Part shown: positions 1 through 5,190 of the stretch, in pieces
Layout of the letters: each line of letters opens with the position of its first letter
How positions within the stretch are numbered: the stretch's first letter is position 1
Origin: an archaeon
GTDB lineage: Archaea > Asgardarchaeota > Hermodarchaeia > Hermodarchaeales > Hermodarchaeaceae
Assembly: GCA_016550425.1 (NCBI GenBank)
Contig: JABXGS010000022.1
Coordinates: forward strand, 1 to 7,777
DNA: 7,777 bases
Direction of reading: 5' to 3'
Notes under the pieces: model-generated
The model's database searches: none
The model's input: only the letters and a program-made list of their open reading frames with translations
What the model was told of the DNA's origin: nothing
Program-made: the position numbers and the translations under genes

Positions 1-1
1 A

Positions 2-211
2 CGTCGTGCCACCGTAATTTCACCAAATAGCGTCTTTTCTCAACTTGCTGCTTCAATTACGACCGTTGTCAGCGAACTTTTAGTTCTTTCTTTAGAAACC
101 CGCTTTGCCAAAAGCCTCTGCGGTTTTCTCATAGCAAATAACGGGAGTTTTGTCGGTGTTATTCGAGAGTCACAGCTAAATAGTATTTGTAGGGTACAAA
201 CTCGCAGTTAG
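2..211 (+). CDS. C-terminal fragment of an unidentified protein (5' end outside window)
   Basis: One frame stays open from the left edge for 69 codons and ends in TAG at 209-211; the other two forward frames stop within the first 30 bases. The peptide contains an aliphatic, probably helical stretch (SVFSQLAASITTVVSELLVL) followed by a short beta-like segment (CGFLIANNGSFVGVI) and a basic tail ending RVQTRS. I do not recognise the family. A start codon for the next gene lies 12 bases after the stop, with a ribosome-binding sequence starting on the last base of the TAG, which is the spacing expected of an operon and supports this frame being real. It could still be chance, because the visible part is short and has no diagnostic motif. 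Confidence 0.45.
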   Translation, partial: RRATVISPNSVFSQLAASITTVVSELLVLSLETRFAKSLCGFLIANNGSFVGVIRESQLNSICRVQTRS

Positions 212-216
212 AAGGG
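211..216 (+). promoter_or_regulatory. Ribosome-binding site for the tRNA-binding protein
   Basis: GAAGGG lies seven bases before the GTG at 224 and overlaps the preceding TAG. The nearby ATG at 217 is in another frame, so this site supports GTG as the true start. Confidence 0.5.
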
Positions 217-223
217 ATGCTTT

Positions 224-565
224 GTGATCACATTTGAGGATTTTAAGAAACTCGACTTTCGTGTCGCGACCGTAACCAAATCTGAAAAAGTTCCTGGCAC
301 CAAGAATTTGCTTAAACTTCAAATCGACTTGGGTGAGCTGGGAACACGTCAAATCGTGACAGGATTAGCTCAATATTATTCCGCAGAATCTCTGGTCAAC
401 CGACAGCTCATTGTCTTAGTGAATCTCAAGTCAGCGGTTTTCCGTGGTGAGAAATCTGAGGGGATGCTTTTAGCTGCTGAAGTCGGGAAACAAGGGGATC
501 CCGAATACCAGGTTATACTGGTGATACCCGAGAAGGAATTACCGCCAGGAACTCCTGTTCACTAA
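224..565 (+). CDS. Stand-alone tRNA-binding OB-fold protein (MetRS C-terminal / Arc1p / CsaA-like)
   Basis: The 113-residue protein is almost entirely one tRNA-binding OB-fold domain of the type found at the C-terminus of bacterial methionyl-tRNA synthetase and in Arc1p, EMAPII and CsaA. Family signatures are the N-terminal FKKLDFRVATV strand (residues 7-17), the EKVPGTKNLLKLQIDLG stretch (21-37), RQIVTGLAQYY (42-52), and the terminal LKSAVFRGEKSEGMLLAA segment (about 68-85), which carries the conserved SEGMLLA. Such proteins bind the elbow of tRNA and can act in trans as a MetRS beta subunit; that role here is inference from the family. The GTG start places the first strand at the usual position. 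It follows the left-edge reading frame closely and converges on the PAC2 gene, with only 14 bases between the two stops. A CsaA-like chaperone role is a less likely alternative. Confidence 0.88.
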   Translation: MITFEDFKKLDFRVATVTKSEKVPGTKNLLKLQIDLGELGTRQIVTGLAQYYSAESLVNRQLIVLVNLKSAVFRGEKSEGMLLAAEVGKQGDPEYQVILVIPEKELPPGTPVH

Positions 566-579
566 CGCTTAGCTGGAGT

Positions 580-1332
580 TTAAACGAACATTCCGCCAGC
601 GCCGCGATCATTTTCACGTTCTTGCTGCCGTTCAATGAGTTGTTTGATTTCTTTCTCAATGGCTTCAGCATCAGCCATGAGTTCTTCGGTGTCAATATCC
701 ATCTCGTAGAGCTGATTAAATACATTAATGGCAACACTTGCAGCTCGTGGATCTGGACGTCCACGCTCAGCGTATGGTAGAATTGCTACGGCTGGAAAGT
801 CGCGAATCTGGAAATTCGCTAGCATCAGGGCTAGCGGTCCATAAATTCCACGACCTTCTTCTAAGACAGGTAATTCATGCTTTTTCGCAGTGCTGTGATA
901 CGTAGAAGTATAAGCACTCCGATACTGCTCTTCGCCTTCCGCGAATTGCAAATCCAATCCCCCAAGTAGGATCGCTTCTTTGAGCTCATTCTCCACACAC
1001 CAATTAGCCACGGCCTCGGTGAAAGGTGACCATTCGGCGCGATGGGGTTGAAGACGAGTGAAGAGAAGAATGAACTTGTCAGCATACTCGTATAATTCGA
1101 TGGGCATCAAAAGGCGGGTACCGCCAATGAAGACGTGAGGCGGAACCAATGGGCTCATAATTGATCCAATTGGACGAGCATTCTTCTGGCCTGCTAAGTG
1201 GCGAAGTACAATATATCCAGTTTCTCCCAAGGCACTGTGAAATCCGGAAACTAAGATTTTGCCCTTTAATTTCACATCGGGGTCATGTAAGATAATTTGA
1301 ATTTCTTCAGAATATTCCATCCTCAGCACCAT
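580..1332 (-). CDS. PAC2-family proteasome assembly chaperone homologue
   Basis: The roughly 250-residue protein matches the archaeal PAC2 family (PbaA/PbaB and relatives), whose members help assemble or cap the 20S proteasome. Family features are an N-terminal GKILVSGFHSALGETGYIVLRHL segment, a central KEAILLGGLDLQF strand, then GRGIYGPLALMLANFQIRDFPAVAILPYAE, and the helix after RPDPRAASVAINVFNQLYEMDID. A charged C-terminal helix rich in E, K, R and Q leads to a flexible GAGG linker and the last three residues Met-Phe-Val. These resemble the HbYX motif (hydrophobic-Tyr-any) that lets chaperones and ATPases dock into proteasome alpha-ring pockets, with Phe in place of Tyr. Start is uncertain: a GTG at 1338, ATG at 1332 and ATG at 1320 are in frame, none with a well-placed ribosome-binding site. 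The TATA-like box near 1372 suggests a short or absent leader, favouring 1332 or 1338. No proteasome subunit gene lies nearby. Confidence 0.87.
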   Translation of the reverse strand: MVLRMEYSEEIQIILHDPDVKLKGKILVSGFHSALGETGYIVLRHLAGQKNARPIGSIMSPLVPPHVFIGGTRLLMPIELYEYADKFILLFTRLQPHRAEWSPFTEAVANWCVENELKEAILLGGLDLQFAEGEEQYRSAYTSTYHSTAKKHELPVLEEGRGIYGPLALMLANFQIRDFPAVAILPYAERGRPDPRAASVAINVFNQLYEMDIDTEELMADAEAIEKEIKQLIERQQERENDRGAGGMFV

Positions 1333-1366
1333 ATTCACTTAATGGCTGTAGCAGCAAGATTTCAGG

Positions 1367-1377
1367 TTTTAAATTTT
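1367..1377 (-). promoter_or_regulatory. TATA-like box for the PAC2 gene
   Basis: On the minus strand AAAATTTAAAA is preceded by a purine-rich GGGAAG, as in an archaeal BRE/TATA pair. Its centre lies about 40 bases upstream of the ATG at 1332, predicting a transcript start close to the first codon. This is a prediction from spacing and composition only. Confidence 0.45.
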
Positions 1378-1396
1378 CTTCCCTGATTAGAACCGC

Positions 1397-1404
1397 TATT
1401 TAAA
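1397..1404 (+). promoter_or_regulatory. TATA-like box for the beta-CASP RNase gene
   Basis: TATTTAAA lies about 32 bases before the ATG at 1433, consistent with a nearly leaderless transcript. Together with the minus-strand box at 1367-1377 it makes a compact divergent promoter. A second candidate, GAATATAAC near 1453-1461, would suit the alternative TTG start at 1508. Confidence 0.45.
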
Positions 1405-1432
1405 CTCGAAGTCTTTGGTTCGAAATACATTT

Positions 1433-2779
1433 ATGTTCATGGTCAAATGGCGTGAATATAACTCCCGCCAAGAAACCCACGTCTCGGCGCAGGGGCTTCG
1501 TAACAGTTTGACCGAACTCCATTTTCTGGGTGGCTGTAAAACCATAGGTAGTTCCGCATACTTGGTAAAGGAGGATGACACATCAGTTCTCTGTGACTTC
1601 GGGGCTTCCTTTAATGGTAATCCCTCCTTTCCTCAGCTCAGTCGTCCTAAGAACTTGTTTGTCGCCCTTAGCCATGCTCACTTGGATCATAGTGGTGGTC
1701 TTCCCCTGCTTTTTGCCAGCGGGTCCGCACCTGTGTACATGACAGCCATAACTCGTGATTTAATCCGAATTCTGCTCAAGGACATGATCCGGCTTAGCAA
1801 CTATTTCCTGCCCTTCGAAAAAGAAGAACTGGATCGGTTACTCCGACGAATTCGGCTTATCAAGTATAGAGAACCAATCGAACTCAAAGATAATATCACC
1901 ATCACCTTTCATGATGCGGGGCACATCCCTGGTAGCGCCGCAATCCAAGTTGAAACACCCTCTCATGATATCCTCTATACAGGTGACATTAACACCATTG
2001 ACACGCAGCTACTCAAGGGAGCACGGATTCCCAAAAAGACAGCTGACACGCTCATTATGGAGAGTACCTACGCCCTGACGGCACATGAAGACCGACAAAA
2101 AATCGAAGAGAACTTCATTAGTGCCGCGGAAGAGACGATTGAAAGTGGCGGGACTGTACTCGTTCCTGCCTTTGCTGTTGCCCGAGCACAAGAAATTTTG
2201 TGCATCCTTACCAAACATCGTGTGGACTTTCCCGTCTACATGGATGGAATGGCACGAGATGCTTCTCGGATATTCCTCCGGCATCCCCACTTCTTCAAGA
2301 ACTATTCACTCCTGAAACGGGCCCTTGGAAACACTCAATGGATTCGCAGTCGTCGACAACGTGAAGGTCTTACGAGGAATCCAGGGTTGATTGTAGCCCC
2401 TGCTGGAATGCTTCGTGGAGGGACAGCTGCCATGTATTTGGGAGAAATTATGAATAATCCGAAAAACGCGGTCCTTCTCGTAGGATACCAGATTCCAGGA
2501 ACTCCTGGTCGTGAATTGCTTGACAATGGGCATTATGACAATGGAGCTGGAGTCAAGCGGGTCAAAGCAAAATACCAGCTTTTTGATTTCTCGTCTCATG
2601 CAGGTCAAGACCAGTTACTCGAATTGGGCAGCTCTTTTCCAAATCTCGAAGAACTGTACACTGTTCATGGCGAAGCTGAAGCCTGTGAATATCTAGCAAA
2701 GACTTTGCACAAAACAAATGGCATAAATGCTCATGTTGCCGAGACAGGGCAGCAAATTAAACTTCCCCAAACAAGGTGA
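1433..2779 (+). CDS. Metallo-beta-lactamase/beta-CASP ribonuclease (archaeal CPSF-like, no KH domain)
   Basis: A metallo-beta-lactamase fold with an inserted beta-CASP domain, the architecture of CPSF73, RNase J and archaeal aCPSF proteins that cleave RNA. In order: FLGGCKTIGSSAYLV, CDFG (motif 1), SHAHLDHSGG (HxHxDH zinc motif 2), DAGHIPGSAAI (motif 3 His) and LYTGDINT (motif 4 Asp). The beta-CASP part follows with LIMESTY (motif A Glu), VPAFAVARAQEIL, the APAGMLRGG loop, GYQIPGTPGR, FSSHAGQDQL (motif B His) and VHGEAEACEYL (motif C His). All metal and catalytic positions appear intact. At about 424-448 residues and without the N-terminal KH domains of aCPSF1, it resembles aCPSF2. Start is uncertain: ATG 1433 or 1439 suits the TATA-like box at 1397, but homology begins at MTELHFLGG if TTG 1508 is used, where AGGGG lies 12 bases upstream. 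It is followed six bases later by the presenilin-like gene. Confidence 0.92.
   Translation: MFMVKWREYNSRQETHVSAQGLRNSLTELHFLGGCKTIGSSAYLVKEDDTSVLCDFGASFNGNPSFPQLSRPKNLFVALSHAHLDHSGGLPLLFASGSAPVYMTAITRDLIRILLKDMIRLSNYFLPFEKEELDRLLRRIRLIKYREPIELKDNITITFHDAGHIPGSAAIQVETPSHDILYTGDINTIDTQLLKGARIPKKTADTLIMESTYALTAHEDRQKIEENFISAAEETIESGGTVLVPAFAVARAQEILCILTKHRVDFPVYMDGMARDASRIFLRHPHFFKNYSLLKRALGNTQWIRSRRQREGLTRNPGLIVAPAGMLRGGTAAMYLGEIMNNPKNAVLLVGYQIPGTPGRELLDNGHYDNGAGVKRVKAKYQLFDFSSHAGQDQLLELGSSFPNLEELYTVHGEAEACEYLAKTLHKTNGINAHVAETGQQIKLPQTR
2774..2779 (+). promoter_or_regulatory. Ribosome-binding site of the presenilin-like gene
   Basis: AGGTGA includes the TGA stop of the RNase gene and lies six bases before ATG 2786. 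This spacing suggests translational coupling of the two genes. Confidence 0.65.
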
Positions 2780-2785
2780 ACTCTC

Positions 2786-3661
2786 ATGGCTGATGAAATG
2801 CCTGTAATCTCTGGAGATCGCGGTACCATTCTTGGAAACCTCCTCACTTCAATAATAACTGCTGCATTGCTTGGAATCATTGTTTTCTTGTCTGGGTTTC
2901 GCTTATACGCTGAACCCATTCCGGAATCTGAATTTGGTATTTTAGCTGCTGTCGGTAACGCCATACTCTTTGTTGTATTAGCCACGGTTGGCGCTACCTT
3001 GGTTGTGTTACTTCTCAAATACGGGCGCGAAAGATTTCTGCGCTACCTTCTGATAGGGGCCTTTGTTTTCATCGGTATCATCGTCGCATTATATTTTGGC
3101 TATATGTATGTGATTGTCTTCCAACTCGTTGACCCAATTCTAGCCTCTCTAATTCTATTAGCGCTAGTTTTGACCGTTTTTATAGCGTTCATTACCGTGG
3201 ATGAGGACAATCGGATGAAGAATGGGGGGCTCCTTATTTTTGGTGCCGCAATTGGGGCGTTTCTAGGCGTTGTACTTCCCGTGTGGACCAGTGTTCTACT
3301 ACTAATTGGGTTAGCTATCTACGATTATATCTCAGTGAAAAAAGGACCAATTCGGCAAATCGTTGAACTCACCGAAGATGATCCCGACAAGTTGGGGGCA
3401 TTAGCCGTATCAACTGCTGAATGGGATATTGGACTGGGAGATGTCGCATTTTATGGAATGATGACTGTTCTCGCGTTAGTAAACTTTGGTTTCCTTCCGG
3501 CAATACTTGCCGTAATTGGAATTATCATCGGGTTTCTTACTACTCTTAAACTCCTAGAAAAACGGGGAATCATGGCAGGGCTCCCTATTCCGGTGGCTTT
3601 GGGTCTTCTTGGAATAACAATTGGGTTTCTAATTCGGTGGGTGCTACCTGTAATTCCCTAA
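2786..3661 (+). CDS. Presenilin/signal-peptide-peptidase-like intramembrane aspartyl protease (A22 type)
   Basis: The 291-residue protein is strongly hydrophobic, with about nine membrane segments (roughly residues 15-40, 51-78, 84-111, 115-137, 148-160, 163-182, 216-233, 236-256 and 268-289). This matches the nine-helix presenilin fold. Both catalytic aspartates are visible in family motifs: D180 in IYDYISV (the YD motif, helix 6) and D219 in DIGLGDVAFYG (the GxGD motif, helix 7), joined by a hydrophilic loop of about 30 residues containing ELTEDDPDKLG. The third motif, PAL at the start of helix 9, appears as LPIPVALGLLG, so Pro and Ala-Leu are separated by a Val. These enzymes cut transmembrane segments within the membrane; the substrate is unknown. 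The short N-terminus before helix 1 shows no cleavable signal. The gene is six bases behind the beta-CASP RNase and ends convergent with eL38. Confidence 0.88.
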   Translation: MADEMPVISGDRGTILGNLLTSIITAALLGIIVFLSGFRLYAEPIPESEFGILAAVGNAILFVVLATVGATLVVLLLKYGRERFLRYLLIGAFVFIGIIVALYFGYMYVIVFQLVDPILASLILLALVLTVFIAFITVDEDNRMKNGGLLIFGAAIGAFLGVVLPVWTSVLLLIGLAIYDYISVKKGPIRQIVELTEDDPDKLGALAVSTAEWDIGLGDVAFYGMMTVLALVNFGFLPAILAVIGIIIGFLTTLKLLEKRGIMAGLPIPVALGLLGITIGFLIRWVLPVIP

Positions 3662-3674
3662 CGAAGGGTTTTAG

Positions 3675-3679
3675 AAAAA
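3675..3679 (-). terminator. Possible U-tract terminator after eL38
   Basis: Five T residues on the minus strand follow the eL38 stop codon immediately, without a preceding hairpin. Archaeal termination commonly uses such U-tracts. The short convergent gap to the presenilin-like gene also holds a four-T run on the plus strand at 3669-3672. Confidence 0.35.
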
Positions 3680-3874
3680 TTAAACATCCACGACAGGAAG
3701 TTTCAAGCCAGCAAGTAACCTTTCTGCTGTCCCCGGATCACAAACGTAGGTATAGAGATAACTCGGGGTTCGAAGCTTCAGCTTAACTGCATCTCGAAGC
3801 CGTTTCACTCGCACCTCACTAGCGCGCTCAACGATTTCGAGGAATTCTTCTTCAGTCTGAATTTCACGGGGCAT
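3680..3874 (-). CDS. rpl38e: Large-subunit ribosomal protein eL38
   Basis: The 64-residue basic protein aligns along its whole length with eukaryotic eL38. Shared features are the MPREI start, an N-terminal helix with EEFLEIVERA, the strand RVKRLRDAVKLKLRT (matching the VKIKKNKDNVKFKVR region), the hallmark SRYLYTLV-like segment as PSYLYTYV (residues 38-45), and the C-terminal helix with GTAERLLAGLKLPVV. It is a structural component of the 50S subunit. ATG 3874 is preceded by GGTGA with six bases spacing. A TATA-like box at 3916-3922, enclosed by an inverted repeat, lies about 45 bases upstream, so the gene can be transcribed on its own, although it also follows tRNA-Val and eL40 on the same strand. 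Among archaea eL38 occurs in TACK and Asgard groups and is generally missing from Euryarchaeota, so it is useful for placing the organism. Confidence 0.9.
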   Translation of the reverse strand: MPREIQTEEEFLEIVERASEVRVKRLRDAVKLKLRTPSYLYTYVCDPGTAERLLAGLKLPVVDV

Positions 3875-3908
3875 CTCAGTTCACCATGAGGATTGGCTAC
3901 GAGGCAGA

Positions 3909-3932
3909 ATCACAACTTAAAAGCATTGTGAT
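3909..3932. repeat. Perfect inverted repeat enclosing the eL38 TATA-like box
   Basis: ATCACAA, ten bases, then TTGTGAT: two perfectly complementary seven-base arms. The spacer contains the minus-strand CTTTTAAG that is the likely eL38 TATA box. The symmetry and position suit a repressor operator, but no cognate regulator is known from the sequence and chance cannot be excluded. Confidence 0.5.
3916..3922 (-). promoter_or_regulatory. TATA-like box of eL38
   Basis: TTTTAAG on the minus strand is about 45 bases before the eL38 ATG. The same box (CTTTTAAG) stands at nearly the same distance before eL40. Confidence 0.45.
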
Positions 3933-3974
3933 GCTCCCGACCGCCTAGAGGCTTATCCAGTTCAATAAGAGGAT

Positions 3975-4082
3975 TGGTGGGCCGGGCGTGAATTGAACAC
4001 GCGACCTCCGCCGTTTCCTCGCATCCAGCCTGTTTGGGCTAAATCCTGTGAGAGCGGCGTCATACCACTAGACTACCGGCCC
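3975..4082 (-). tRNA. trnV-CAC: tRNA-Val (CAC), with intron and encoded CCA
   Basis: Read on the minus strand, the acceptor arms GGGCCGG (4076-4082) and CCGGCCC (3979-3985) pair perfectly. The discriminator A is at 3978 and an encoded CCA at 3975-3977. The T arm is GCGTG-TTCAATT-CACGC (3986-4002) and the variable loop AGGTC. The D arm has GTC/GAC with the GG pair in its loop. The anticodon stem is CCGCT (4053-4057) with GGCGG (4008-4012), giving loop C-T-C-A-C-A-C and anticodon CAC (4048-4050). This arrangement (GACG, CCGC stem, CGGCGGAGGTC) is that of archaeal valine tRNAs. A 33-base intron interrupts the anticodon loop next to position 37. The gene starts 14 bases after the eL40 stop with no obvious promoter at the expected distance, so it is probably cotranscribed with eL40. 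Reading CTC (Glu) was considered but distorts the D arm and variable loop. Confidence 0.93.
4014..4046 (-). other. 33-base archaeal tRNA intron (bulge-helix-bulge type)
   Basis: Splicing after A37 gives 4014-4046; one base earlier gives 4015-4047. Both yield the same tRNA because an A is present at each junction. The intron folds: AGCC pairs with GGCT around the loop CAAACA, extended by A-U and G-U pairs. Anticodon-loop UCUC can pair with GAGG near the intron 3' end, leaving a three-base ACA bulge at the 5' site and AAA at the 3' site. With cuts after the second base of each bulge this matches splicing-endonuclease substrates, although the 3' bulge may be enlarged. Confidence 0.82.
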
Positions 4083-4096
4083 TACGAGGTGTACGA

Positions 4097-4258
4097 CTAC
4101 CTGACGAGTTCACGTCGTTTAGGTCGTAGATTCTTACGGCGGCACCGACGACACTTAGTGGCCTTGAAAGGATTCTTGGCTCCACAATCACGACAAATGG
4201 TAACATAAAGTAGATGTCGAAGCGCAATGCGGCGTTTTTCTGGATCAGCGACTGGCAT
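4097..4258 (-). CDS. rpl40e: Large-subunit ribosomal protein eL40
   Basis: A 53-residue, strongly basic protein. It starts MPVADPEKRRIALRH, as archaeal eL40 does, and carries one zinc ribbon, C22-x2-C25-x10-C36-x2-C39 (ICRDC, then KCRRC), followed by the typical RKNLRPKRREL tail. The archaeal form lacks the ubiquitin fused to it in eukaryotes. It is a component of the 50S subunit near the factor-binding region. ATG 4258 has AGGTGA at 4264-4269 with a five-base gap. A TATA-like box lies about 43 bases upstream, just past the sucD stop, so it likely has its own promoter while also lying downstream of sucCD on the same strand. tRNA-Val begins 14 bases after the stop. The gene is full length for the family. 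Confidence 0.95.
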   Translation of the reverse strand: MPVADPEKRRIALRHLLYVTICRDCGAKNPFKATKCRRCRRKNLRPKRRELVR

Positions 4259-4297
4259 CGTATTCACCTATAATGGGGGTGCGGATTCCTTTGGTTC

Positions 4298-4304
4298 CTT
4301 AAAA
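4298..4304 (-). promoter_or_regulatory. TATA-like box of eL40
   Basis: On the minus strand TTTTAAG sits within the palindrome CCTTTTAAGG, about 43 bases before the eL40 ATG, in the 60-base gap after sucD. Predicted transcript start is near 4275, leaving a leader that contains the AGGTGA site. Confidence 0.45.
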
Positions 4305-4318
4305 GGATATCGAGCCCC

Positions 4319-5188
4319 TTAGAGGATTTTCTGAAGCGTCTCATCCACATCAATGGGACGGTCAATGACTGTTACTCCCGCTTTTCTCAGGGCTTTAATC
4401 TTACCAACTGCGGTTCCCGTCTTCCCACTCACAATGGCACCCGCGTGTCCCATACGTTTACCCTTCGGGGCGGTACGTCCTGCGATGTAGGCAATAACCG
4501 GCTTTGTTACATGCTCTTTGATATAGATCGCCGCCTCTTCTTCTGCGCTTCCCCCGATTTCACCAATAAGTACAGTTGCTTTAGTTTCTTTGTCCTTTTC
4601 GAACAGTTCAAGAGCATCGATAAAGGACATGCCTACAATAGGATCTCCACCAAGTCCAATCGCTGTAGATTGCCCAAATCCAGCATCCGTTAGACTGGCC
4701 GCGACTTCATAGGTGAGCGTACCGCTGCGGGAGATGAGTCCAATGTTACCTGGCTTAAAGACGTGAGCTGGCATAATCCCGAGTTTACATTCACCAGGTG
4801 AGATAATGCCTGGCGTATTAGGGCCGATGACATAACTGCCCTGGCGTCGCGCAAGCTCGATGAAGCGCATCTCATCATGAACTGGGATATGTTCGGTTAT
4901 AACAGTGATCACCGAAATTCCTGCATCTAGCGCCTCGGATGCAGCGTCTGCAGCAAACCGGGCGGGTACAAAAATAATTGAGGCATTCAGCTCTGGGAAC
5001 TGCTGTTTGGCTTCAATAACACTATCGAAGACAGGAAGTCCCTCAATCTCCTGCCCGCCCTTTCCAGGGGTGGTCCCAGCAAGGACGGATGAGCCATACT
5101 CAAGCATCGACTGGGTGTGAAAATGTCCTTCACGACCGGTAATTCCTTGGACCAGAATTTTTGTTGATTTATCGATTAGAATGGTCAT
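4319..5188 (-). CDS. sucD: Succinyl-CoA synthetase alpha subunit
   Basis: This subunit binds CoA and carries the phosphohistidine of succinyl-CoA synthetase, which interconverts succinyl-CoA plus NDP and phosphate with succinate, CoA and NTP in the cytoplasm. The 289-residue length is typical. The N-terminal CoA-binding domain has [22 protein letters not shown] and GTTPGKGG (residues 39-45), and the [20 protein letters not shown] segment is conserved (121-140). The phosphohistidine is H248 in [10 protein letters not shown], and GLGGDPIVG (178-186) is also present. The gene starts two bases after the sucC stop, with GGAGGAG overlapping that stop region, so the subunits are translationally coupled. 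Which nucleotide is used cannot be read from the sequence. Related CoA ligases share the fold, but separate alpha and beta subunits with these motifs favour SucCD. Confidence 0.96.
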   Translation of the reverse strand: MTILIDKSTKILVQGITGREGHFHTQSMLEYGSSVLAGTTPGKGGQEIEGLPVFDSVIEAKQQFPELNASIIFVPARFAADAASEALDAGISVITVITEHIPVHDEMRFIELARRQGSYVIGPNTPGIISPGECKLGIMPAHVFKPGNIGLISRSGTLTYEVAASLTDAGFGQSTAIGLGGDPIVGMSFIDALELFEKDKETKATVLIGEIGGSAEEEAAIYIKEHVTKPVIAYIAGRTAPKGKRMGHAGAIVSGKTGTAVGKIKALRKAGVTVIDRPIDVDETLQKIL

Positions 5189-5190
5189 GG

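Noticed and set aside
223..232. Palindrome TGTGATCACA over the GTG start, sharing TGTGAT with the eL38 inverted repeat
   Set aside because: It has no spacer and lies at a start codon, and similar GTGATCAC palindromes occur inside genes (for example in sucD near 4906), so a shared operator is not supported.
513..764. Minus-strand open frame across the convergent gene ends
   Set aside because: It overlaps the tRNA-binding protein and PAC2 genes in another frame and lacks any family signature.
4048..4054. Reading the tRNA anticodon as CTC (Glu)
   Set aside because: CGCCG/CGGCG could pair, but that leaves the D arm one base short and the variable loop one base long; the CAC reading fits all standard lengths and the archaeal tRNA-Val pattern.
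3993..4208. Plus-strand 71-codon open frame
   Set aside because: It runs antisense across tRNA-Val and eL40, both strongly supported, and its product has no recognisable features.
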